Assembly (NCBI GenBank): GCA_025800435.1
Contig: JAOXRV010000656.1
Location: 1-6,901 of the forward strand
Direction: 5' to 3'
Source: Cellvibrionaceae bacterium
GTDB taxonomy: Bacteria; Pseudomonadota; Gammaproteobacteria; Pseudomonadales; Cellvibrionaceae
Length of the DNA stretch: 6,901 nucleotides
Positions 1-5,261 of this stretch are shown piece after piece. Positions within the stretch are counted from its first letter, which is position 1; each line of letters opens with the position of its first letter. The notes under the pieces are model-generated. The model saw nothing but the letters and a program-made list of their open reading frames with translations. It did not search any database and had not been told where the DNA came from. The position numbers and the translations under genes are program-made.

Positions 1-15
1 ACGCTCTTCCGATCT
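1..15. other. Illumina adapter remnant (not genomic)
   Basis: The first 15 bases, ACGCTCTTCCGATCT, are identical to the 3' end of the standard Illumina TruSeq-type adapter. Read on the minus strand they give AGATCGGAAGAGCGT, the usual adapter read-through sequence. The menA reading frame is convincing up to base 16, and these bases would then add the non-family residues RSEER, so the junction between genome and adapter lies at 15/16. This implies an untrimmed contig end. It should be removed before any annotation of the first gene's C-terminus. Confidence 0.95.
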
Positions 16-303
16 GGCCCATTTAACCTGCTCTAGAGCAATGCCGCCTTTGCCATCGACTCTGGCCGGGCCCTGGCGCAGCTCGCCATCGACACCGGCC
101 AGGTAGTCGAAGTAATCGTTGGCGAGGTTTACCGAGACCTGTAATGCCACCGCACAGGCGAGGGCCAGCCAGGCAATAGTCCAGCTGAAGTTACCCTGGC
201 CGGCTTCACAAATGGCTTGGTACACCTCAACCTGGCTGAGTAAAATGGGCGCAATCGAGATAATAAGGGTTTGGGGCCTAACGGCTAAAAACCATTCTTT
301 CAT
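16..303 (-). CDS. menA: MenA-like 1,4-dihydroxy-2-naphthoate prenyltransferase, N-terminal part
   Basis: UbiA-superfamily membrane prenyltransferase. MenA attaches the polyprenyl tail to 1,4-dihydroxy-2-naphthoate in menaquinone synthesis at the inner membrane. Only the first 96 residues are present: translation starts at ATG 303-301 (MKEWFLAVRPQTL) and stops at the adapter junction, against about 300 residues in the family. Visible features are the MenA N-terminal WxxAxRPxTL pattern, two hydrophobic stretches (about residues 11-23 and 41-60), and the first Asp-rich motif, NLANDYFDYLAGVD at 59-72 (D63, D66 and D72 being the Mg-diphosphate ligands), followed by RQGPAR as in E. coli MenA RIGPLR. 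A GGAT about 9 nt before the ATG is a weak ribosome site. It is divergent from the BASS transporter. Other UbiA-family members cannot be fully excluded from the N-terminus alone, but the motif spacing is that of MenA rather than UbiA. Confidence 0.8.
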
Positions 304-346
304 TTACTTCTAATCCGTTAAGGGCTCGCCGCTGGGCGCATGATTT
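304..346. promoter_or_regulatory. Very short divergent intergenic region, menA / BASS transporter
   Basis: Only 43 bp separate the two divergent start codons. This is too short for two independent, non-overlapping sigma70 promoters with full leaders, so at least one promoter must extend into the opposite coding sequence, or one gene is leaderless or nearly so. I see no convincing -35/-10 pair inside it. The region is listed because it must carry or flank the start signals of both genes. Confidence 0.4.
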
Positions 347-1216
347 ATGACCGCTGATATTTTAAGCCAAATATTATTACCCCTTGGCTTAGCATTGATG
401 ATGCTGGCCATGGGGCTGTCGCTGCAAGTAGAGCATTTTAGCAATATTTTGCGCTATCCCAAGGCCCTGGGGCTGGGTTTATTATTGCAGTTTTTACTGC
501 TGCCTGCCCTGGCTTGGCTGATTATCGGCCTGTTGGGCTTACCCCCGGTGGTGGCCGCCGGCTTATTGTTGGTGAGCCTAGCCCCAGGTGGCGCCACCTC
601 AAACGCCATTAGCTTGCTGTGCCGGGGCGATACGGCCCTATCAATCTCGCTGACGGCGGTGGGTTCTGTCATTGTGCCCTTTAGCTTGCCGCCGCTGCTG
701 GCGCTGCAATACGGCTGGCTGGGCTTTGCGGCCACCGAGATTGAGTTATCCGTTACCGCGACGATTGCCAAACTGATGGTGATAAGCTTGCTACCGGTGC
801 TGCTGGGCATGGGCATTCGGCACTGGCTGGGCCGGCGCCTGCAACCCTGGCAGGGGGCCAGCCATCGCGTGGTGGGCACCCTATTTGTGCTGCTGGTAGC
901 CACCATGGCCTGGATTAACCGCGACAAACTCAGCGATTTAGCCGCCCAAACCAGCACCGCGCTTATTTTGCTGAGCAGCATCGCCATGCTAGCCAGCCTA
1001 GCCATCGCCCGCCTGGCTGGCTTAGATACACGCCAGCAGCGCACCCTCGGGGTAGAGGTGGGCATCCAAAATGCCGGCACCGCCATTATGGTGGCCGCCA
1101 CCTTAATGGGCCGCTACGATCTAGCCCTGATCGCCCTACTCTACGGCCTAACCATGAACATACCCGCCTTCGCCATGGTAGCCTGGGTACGCTGGGGCCG
1201 CAGGTCTCACCGCTAA
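347..1216 (+). CDS. BASS-family (bile acid:sodium symporter) transporter
   Basis: Predicted inner-membrane sodium-coupled symporter for an organic anion, of the BASS family. The 289 residues are almost entirely hydrophobic helices, consistent with the usual 9-10 membrane segments. The two conserved crossover motifs are present: APGGATSNAISLLCRGD (79-95) and EVGIQNAGTAI (237-247). Aligned by eye to the Neisseria ASBT homologue, the known Na+ ligands are all kept: Q48, S85, N86, S99, T103, E237 and Q241. The substrate cannot be told from sequence; family members move bile acids, pyruvate, pantothenate-like acids and others. It lacks ACR3 arsenite-transporter motifs, so a link to the arsR 3.6 kb away is not supported. 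ATG 347 is the first in-frame start and lies just after a divergent gene; its ribosome site is weak (GGGCG about 8 nt upstream). No terminator is evident after it. Confidence 0.88.
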   Translation: MTADILSQILLPLGLALMMLAMGLSLQVEHFSNILRYPKALGLGLLLQFLLLPALAWLIIGLLGLPPVVAAGLLLVSLAPGGATSNAISLLCRGDTALSISLTAVGSVIVPFSLPPLLALQYGWLGFAATEIELSVTATIAKLMVISLLPVLLGMGIRHWLGRRLQPWQGASHRVVGTLFVLLVATMAWINRDKLSDLAAQTSTALILLSSIAMLASLAIARLAGLDTRQQRTLGVEVGIQNAGTAIMVAATLMGRYDLALIALLYGLTMNIPAFAMVAWVRWGRRSHR

Positions 1217-1270
1217 GCCCAGCGGCAGCCTTTTGTTGGAGGCGGCAGTGATTTTCATGTTGGGCTTAGC
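1212..1270. repeat. 10-bp inverted repeat between transporter and S46 peptidase genes
   Basis: GCTAAGCCCA (1212-1221, spanning the transporter stop codon) is a perfect inverted match of TGGGCTTAGC (1261-1270), with 39 bases between. It has no T-tract after it, so it is not a typical terminator. It could be an mRNA structure or an operator for the peptidase gene. The same TGGGCTTAGC also occurs at 1338-1347 inside the peptidase signal-peptide codons, so chance recurrence of a common word is possible. Confidence 0.35.
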
Positions 1271-1296
1271 TGTGGTACTTTCCTCGTGTATTTTAT

Positions 1297-1300
1297 GAGG
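1297..1300 (+). promoter_or_regulatory. Ribosome binding site of the S46 peptidase gene
   Basis: GAGG lies 9 nt before ATG 1310, the best Shine-Dalgarno match near this gene. Together with the signal peptide that begins directly at this ATG, it fixes the start. Confidence 0.7.
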
Positions 1301-1309
1301 ATTTAATTC

Positions 1310-3487
1310 ATGAGCAAGTTTCGTATCGCCGCAGTTCTGGGCTTAGCCAGCCTGGGTATTAGCATGACAAGCCAGGCCAATGAAGGTATGTGGCAGCCGC
1401 ATCAGCTGCCGGCCCTTAAAAAAGAGCTGAAATCACTGGGCTTAAAAATACCCGCTAACAAGCTTTCCACCTTAACCAGCTTTCCCATGAACGCTATTAT
1501 CAGCCTGGGTGGCTGTACCGCTTCGTTTGTTTCGCCTGAGGGCCTGGCGGTTACCAACCATCACTGTGCTTACGGCAGTATTCAATACAATTCTAGCGAA
1601 GATAATAATTTGTTAGCCAAGGGGTTCTTGGCAAAAACCAAAGAGGCCGAGCTACAGGCGTCGCCCGGCTCGCGGGTTTATGTAACCGAGTCGCTTGACA
1701 ATGTAAGCGCGCAGATTGTCGATGATTTGAGCCTTGAGCTGAGCGGTGCCGAGCGTTACCAAGCTATCGAGAAAAAACAAAAAGCCATGGTCGCCGAGTG
1801 CGAAAAAGAGGAAGGCTACCGCTGTGAGATCTATAGCTTCCACGGCGGCCTGGAATATTACCTAATTAAGCAGCTGGCTATTCGCGATGTGCGTTTGGTA
1901 TACGCGCCAGCCGCCAGTATTGGTAAATTTGGCGGCGATACCGATAACTGGATGTGGCCCCGCCACACCGGCGATTGGGCATTTTACCGCGCCTATGTTG
2001 GCAAAGATGGCAAGCCCGCCGATTACAGCAAAGACAATGTGCCCTACCAGCCCAAAAGCCACCTAAAAGTTTCCGCCAAAGGTGTAAAAGATGGCGATTT
2101 TATTATGGCCGCCGGTTACCCTGGCCGCACCAATCGCTACCGCACCTCGGCCGAAGTCATTAACAACTTTACCTGGGCCTACCCCACCGCCAAGGGCTAC
2201 CGCGAGGAGTACATCGAAGCAATTAAGTCTGTGGCGCCCCCAGGTAGCGATGCGCGCATTAAATACGAGAGCACCATCGCCAGCCTGGCAAACTATGCCA
2301 AAAATTATGGCTCAATGATCAAGAGCTATAACAAAGGCAATATGCTAGAGCGCAAGCAGGCCCAGGAAGCCGCCCTGCAAAAATGGATTGAAGCGGACAC
2401 CAGCCGCAAGAATAAATACGGCGCGGCAGTGGCCAAGTTAGATGAGCTGGTTAAAAAAGGCCAGCAAGGCCAAGAGCACGATCTGCTATACGCTTACATT
2501 AAGCGCACTAACCTGCTACCGGCGGCGCAAAAGCTTCTGCGCCTTGCGCACGAGAAGCAAAAACCCGATGCCGAGCGCGAGCCCGGTTATCAGCAACGTG
2601 ATATGACCCGCTTCACCCAGGGCCTTGAGCGTATTGACCGCCGCTTTGCCGCCGAGGTTGACAGTGCCGTATGGGTACACTTTTTAGAAAAATATGCCGC
2701 TCTGGCAGATGCCGACCGCATTGCCGCGATGGACAAAACCTTTGGCTTAGATGAAGGCTTTAATGCCGATGTGGCCGCGGGCATTATTAAAAAAATGCAC
2801 GCCGACACAGGTCTTTCGGACACACAAACCCGGCTACAATGGATGGAAAAAAGTGTCGCTGAGTTTGAGGCCAGCGATGACCCATTTATTAAGTTAGCGG
2901 TTGCATTGTTCGAACGTGAAATGGCCGCCGAAGCCAAAGATAAGGCACTAATTGGCGAGCTGCAATTGGCGCGGCCCGCCTATATGGATGCCATCATTGC
3001 CTTTAATGCCAGCCAAGGTAAGCCAATCTACGCCGATGCAAACAGTTCTTTGCGCGTAACCTATGGCAGTGTAAAAGGCTACAGCCCTCAAGATGGCCTG
3101 CAGGCAACGCCCTTTACCACACTGGAGGGCTTAGCGGCCAAATACGTAGCAGGCGATGCGGAGTTTGACTCCCCGGCCAAACAGCTTGAAGCAATCGCCG
3201 CTAAAGACTACGGTCGTTACGGCCAGAAATGGCTGGGCTCTGTACCGGTAAATTATCTGGGCACCCTGGATATTACCGGCGGCAACTCCGGCTCCCCCAC
3301 CCTTAACAACAAAGCCGAGTTAGTTGGCCTGCTGTTTGACGGTGTTTACGAAAGCATCATCGGCGACTGGGACTACGACGACAAACTCAACCGTTCGATT
3401 TCAGTAGACTCGCGCTATATGCTCTGGGTGATGGAAAAGGTGGACGGTGCCCACAACCTAATCAAGGAAATGAACGTAGTTTACTAA
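1310..3487 (+). CDS. S46 family dipeptidyl-peptidase, DPP7 type
   Basis: Periplasmic or secreted serine exopeptidase that removes dipeptides from the N-terminus of oligopeptides. Its 725 residues match the family length (about 700-730). Residues 1-23 form a signal peptide (KFR, then a hydrophobic core, cleavage after SQA). The chymotrypsin-type triad is visible: H85 in TNHHCAYG (82-89), D222 in PRHTGDWAFYRAY (217-229) and S660 in GGNSGSP (657-663), with the helical cap domain between D222 and S660. G678, 18 residues after the catalytic Ser (LLFDGVYES), occupies the position that is Gly in DPP7 and Arg in the acidic-specific DPP11, so preference for hydrophobic or aliphatic P1 residues is inferred. 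C69/C86 and C164/C172 are candidate disulfides by spacing. GAGG 9 nt upstream supports the start. It is followed by a strong terminator, so it is probably monocistronic or the end of a transcript. Confidence 0.95.
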   Translation: MSKFRIAAVLGLASLGISMTSQANEGMWQPHQLPALKKELKSLGLKIPANKLSTLTSFPMNAIISLGGCTASFVSPEGLAVTNHHCAYGSIQYNSSEDNNLLAKGFLAKTKEAELQASPGSRVYVTESLDNVSAQIVDDLSLELSGAERYQAIEKKQKAMVAECEKEEGYRCEIYSFHGGLEYYLIKQLAIRDVRLVYAPAASIGKFGGDTDNWMWPRHTGDWAFYRAYVGKDGKPADYSKDNVPYQPKSHLKVSAKGVKDGDFIMAAGYPGRTNRYRTSAEVINNFTWAYPTAKGYREEYIEAIKSVAPPGSDARIKYESTIASLANYAKNYGSMIKSYNKGNMLERKQAQEAALQKWIEADTSRKNKYGAAVAKLDELVKKGQQGQEHDLLYAYIKRTNLLPAAQKLLRLAHEKQKPDAEREPGYQQRDMTRFTQGLERIDRRFAAEVDSAVWVHFLEKYAALADADRIAAMDKTFGLDEGFNADVAAGIIKKMHADTGLSDTQTRLQWMEKSVAEFEASDDPFIKLAVALFEREMAAEAKDKALIGELQLARPAYMDAIIAFNASQGKPIYADANSSLRVTYGSVKGYSPQDGLQATPFTTLEGLAAKYVAGDAEFDSPAKQLEAIAAKDYGRYGQKWLGSVPVNYLGTLDITGGNSGSPTLNNKAELVGLLFDGVYESIIGDWDYDDKLNRSISVDSRYMLWVMEKVDGAHNLIKEMNVVY

Positions 3488-3494
3488 GCCCCAC

Positions 3495-3519
3495 AAAGCC
3501 CCGCACAGCGGGGCTTTTT
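3495..3519 (+). terminator. Rho-independent terminator of the S46 peptidase gene
   Basis: AAAGCCCCGC (3495-3504) pairs perfectly with GCGGGGCTTT (3508-3517) around an ACA loop, and the T-tract is at 3515-3519 followed by CTCTT. It starts 8 bp after the stop codon. A second AAGCCCC copy at 3486-3492, directly upstream, could compete for the same GGGGCTT arm and form an alternative, longer-loop stem. Confidence 0.93.
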
Positions 3520-3541
3520 CTCTTCGATAAAGTACAGCAGC

Positions 3542-3562
3542 GAGCTGCCGCTCGGCAAGCTC
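3542..3562 (+). other. Leader hairpin before the aminotransferase gene
   Basis: GAGCTGCCG (3542-3550) pairs with CGGCAAGCTC (3553-3562) with one bulged A (3557 or 3558) and a small loop, giving a GC-rich stem of 8-9 bp. It ends about 4 nt before the Shine-Dalgarno sequence and has no U-tract, so it is not a terminator. It could protect the mRNA 5' end or modulate translation of the downstream gene. It is only transcribed with the gene if the promoter lies upstream of it. Confidence 0.4.
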
Positions 3563-3566
3563 TAAT

Positions 3567-3572
3567 AAAGAG
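3567..3572 (+). promoter_or_regulatory. Ribosome binding site of the aminotransferase gene
   Basis: The purine-rich AAAGAG, 7 nt before ATG 3580, is followed by an A-rich spacer (ATAAAAA). It supports the start, which also matches the usual MF-x-x-x N-terminus of AspC/TyrB proteins. Confidence 0.55.
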
Positions 3573-3579
3573 ATAAAAA

Positions 3580-4773
3580 ATGTTTGAATCACTGGAAATT
3601 ATTCCCCAAGACCCGATTTTGAGTTTGATGGGCGAATTTTTGGCCGACCAAAACCCCAACAAGGTCGATCTGGGTGTGGGCGTCTACAAGACCGAAGACG
3701 GCCAAACCCCGGTGCTGGCTTCGGTAAAAACCGCCGAGCAATATCGCTGGCAAAACGAGGCCAGTAAATCTTATATTGGCGGCCCCGGCAATATTGAGTT
3801 TAACCAGTTGATGCGGGTACTGGCCCTGGGTGCCGAGCACCCGGCGCTGGCGCAAAACCGGGTCGCTTCTATTCAGGCCCCAGGGGGCTGTGGTTCGCTA
3901 CGCTTGGGGGCGGAGCTGATTAACCGCATTGAGCCAGGTAAAACCATTTGGATGAGCAAGCCCACTTGGGCAAACCATGTGCCGCTGTTTGGCGAAGCCG
4001 GTTTAAGTATTGCCGAGTACCCCTATTACGACCGGGAAAATTGCGCGGTGCGCTTTGCCCAGATGTGCCAAACCCTAGAGCAACAAGCCAAAGCCGGCGA
4101 TGTGGTGTTGCTGCACGCCTGCTGCCACAACCCCTGCGGCGCCGACTTAAACAATGAGCAGTGGCAAACCCTGGCCGAGCTGTGCAAAGCCAAGGGTCTG
4201 GTGCCATTTTTGGATATGGCCTATCAGGGTTTTGGTAGCGGCTTGGCAGAAGACACCTTTGGTGTGCGCACCATGGCCGCCACGGTGGATGAAATGTTTG
4301 TGGCCATTTCTTGCTCGAAAAATTTTGGCCTTTATCGAGAGCGTATCGGCTTGTTAATGGTAATCGCCGCCGACAGCCATGGGGCCGAGGCCAGTGGCAG
4401 CCAGTTAATTAATTTGGCTCGCGGCATCTGGTCTATGCCCCCCGCCCACGGTGCTGCGCTGGTGGCAACCATTTTAAGCTCCGACGAGCTGCGTCAGCAG
4501 TGGCAGGGCGAGGTAAAAGAAATGCGCGACCGCATTAACGGCCTGCGCAGCCAGGCGGTGGCCAAGCTCAACAAGGCCTGCGGTGGGGCCGATTTTAGTT
4601 TTATTGAAAAAGAGTTTGGCATGTTCTCGTTTTTGGGCATTGGCCCCGAGCAGGTGCAGCGCTTAAAGCAGGAGTTTGGTATTTATATGGTCAACTCTTC
4701 GCGCATTAATGTGGCCGGGCTTAACGCTGGGAATATGGATTATTTTGCCGAATCGGTGGCCAAAGTACTCTAG
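3580..4773 (+). CDS. Class I aspartate/aromatic amino-acid aminotransferase (AspC/TyrB type)
   Basis: Cytoplasmic PLP enzyme that moves the amino group between aspartate (or aromatic amino acids) and 2-oxoglutarate. The 397 residues match AspC/TyrB length with no gaps. Active-site residues are present: W130 (cofactor stacking), N184 (HNPCG), D212 and Y215 in DMAYQGF, the Schiff-base lysine K247 in SCSKNFGLY, R255 (phosphate), and the two substrate-carboxylate arginines R281 (ARGIWSMPPAHG) and R375 (NSSRINVAG). With both arginines kept, dicarboxylic substrates are expected; TyrB also has them, so aspartate versus aromatic preference is not decided. Oddities: the usual GGTG and NPTG loops read GGCG (C104) and NPCG (C186), two Thr-to-Cys changes. 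It has its own leader after the upstream terminator and faces arsR convergently, 47 bp away. Confidence 0.95.
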   Translation: MFESLEIIPQDPILSLMGEFLADQNPNKVDLGVGVYKTEDGQTPVLASVKTAEQYRWQNEASKSYIGGPGNIEFNQLMRVLALGAEHPALAQNRVASIQAPGGCGSLRLGAELINRIEPGKTIWMSKPTWANHVPLFGEAGLSIAEYPYYDRENCAVRFAQMCQTLEQQAKAGDVVLLHACCHNPCGADLNNEQWQTLAELCKAKGLVPFLDMAYQGFGSGLAEDTFGVRTMAATVDEMFVAISCSKNFGLYRERIGLLMVIAADSHGAEASGSQLINLARGIWSMPPAHGAALVATILSSDELRQQWQGEVKEMRDRINGLRSQAVAKLNKACGGADFSFIEKEFGMFSFLGIGPEQVQRLKQEFGIYMVNSSRINVAGLNAGNMDYFAESVAKVL

Positions 4774-4820
4774 GGCACCTCTGAATAACTCGGTGACGCT
4801 CAGGCCTTGGGGCAAACACC

Positions 4821-5165
4821 CTAGCTGCAACAGCGCTCGGGGCGATCGGCCATGGCGGCCAGGCGGGCATTATCGGCGGCGACAAACGGCCGGTTGGCCT
4901 CGCTGCTGCCACGCAATACCGCTTGGGCCCAGGCCGGTAATTGTGAGTTGATAGCGTAAAACACCCACTGGCCCTCGCGCCGATCGCTCAATAGGCCACA
5001 GCGGCGCAGCTGGGCCAGGTGGCGAGAGACCTTGGGCTGGCTTAGGGCCAGAGCCTCGGTCAACTCGCACACACACAGCTCGGCATGCTCGCTAATCAAT
5101 AACAAGCTGCGCAGGCGGGTGTCGTCGGCCAGGCATTTGTAAAACTGTACGGGGTTGATCTGCAC
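4821..5165 (-). CDS. arsR: ArsR family metalloregulator, As(III)/Sb(III)-type
   Basis: Winged-helix repressor of 114 residues that leaves DNA when it binds trivalent arsenic or antimony. It resembles E. coli ArsR closely: FYKCLADDTRLR at the N-terminus, the metal site ELCVCEL with C31 and C33 in helix alpha-3, the recognition helix LSQPKVSRHLAQLRR (41-55), and the wing DRREGQWVFYAI (61-72). E. coli has a third cysteine at CVCDLC; here that position is T36, leaving two thiols in the loop. C112 and C113 in the tail (RCCS) could contribute. Translation starts at GTG 5165-5163, with AGG 5 nt upstream. No arsenite pump or arsenate reductase is next to it: it faces the aminotransferase, and the gene behind it encodes a secreted protein. 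Autoregulation is inferred from the upstream promoter and operator-like repeats. Confidence 0.92.
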   Translation of the reverse strand: MQINPVQFYKCLADDTRLRSLLLISEHAELCVCELTEALALSQPKVSRHLAQLRRCGLLSDRREGQWVFYAINSQLPAWAQAVLRGSSEANRPFVAADNARLAAMADRPERCCS

Positions 5166-5173
5166 GGCTACCT

Positions 5174-5198
5174 ATTACCAATGAGCGAATTACCAATG
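5174..5198. repeat. Tandem 10-bp direct repeats in the arsR leader
   Basis: ATTACCAATG occurs exactly twice, at 5174-5183 and 5189-5198, with starts 15 bp apart. The copies lie between the arsR promoter and its start codon. They may be paired operator half-sites for ArsR or another regulator; the second copy overlaps the dyad at 5195-5213. Confidence 0.6.
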
Positions 5199-5213
5199 GG
5201 CTAAAACCCCATT
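5195..5213. promoter_or_regulatory. Putative ArsR operator dyad
   Basis: AATGGG (5195-5200) and CCCATT (5208-5213) form a perfect 6-bp inverted repeat with a 7-bp centre. The dyad overlaps the proposed -10 box by three bases and covers the likely transcription start, where a winged-helix repressor would block RNA polymerase. It is not the ATCAA-N6-TTGAT pattern of some ArsR sites, so assignment to ArsR rests on position. Confidence 0.45.
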
Positions 5214-5239
5214 AGATATAATTACCGCAGCCCCCGCAA
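5211..5239 (-). promoter_or_regulatory. Candidate sigma70 promoter of arsR
   Basis: On the minus strand, TTGCGG (5239-5234, 3 of 6 to the -35 consensus) and TCTAAT (5216-5211, 5 of 6 to the -10 consensus) are separated by exactly 17 bp. Transcription would begin near 5204, giving a leader of about 40 nt. The weak -35 is compatible with a repressed promoter. Confidence 0.45.
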
Positions 5240-5258
5240 GCCCGAGCAAACAGCTTGC
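5236..5258 (-). other. Weak hairpin after the VPTL-tail protein gene
   Basis: GCAAGC (5236-5241) and GCTTGC (5253-5258) can pair around an 11-nt loop, 3 bp beyond the stop codon on the minus strand. There is no T-tract, so it would be at best an inefficient terminator. It overlaps the proposed arsR -35 region. Read-through from the upstream gene into arsR is therefore possible. Confidence 0.3.
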
Positions 5259-5261
5259 CCC

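Noticed and set aside
119..313. 64-codon plus-strand ORF at the left edge
   Set aside because: It is antisense to the menA N-terminus, which shows the family's Asp-rich motif. The plus frame shows nothing.
454..1101. 215-codon minus-strand ORF opposite the BASS transporter
   Set aside because: It lies wholly antisense to a well-supported membrane protein. Its translation is Ser/Ala/Pro-rich with no domain motif, which is typical of a GC-rich shadow frame.
347..1216. BASS transporter as an ACR3 arsenite pump paired with the arsR
   Set aside because: ACR3 belongs to the same superfamily, but this sequence carries the bile-acid/organic-anion crossover motifs and all the ASBT sodium ligands. 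It lies 3.6 kb away on the other strand with unrelated genes between.
4774..4820. Terminator or insertion-sequence end between the aminotransferase and arsR
   Set aside because: The 47-bp gap has only 4-bp stems (for example CTGA/TCAG) and no T-tract. CCTCTGAATAA vaguely recalls some IS ends, but no partner terminus, target duplication or transposase is present.
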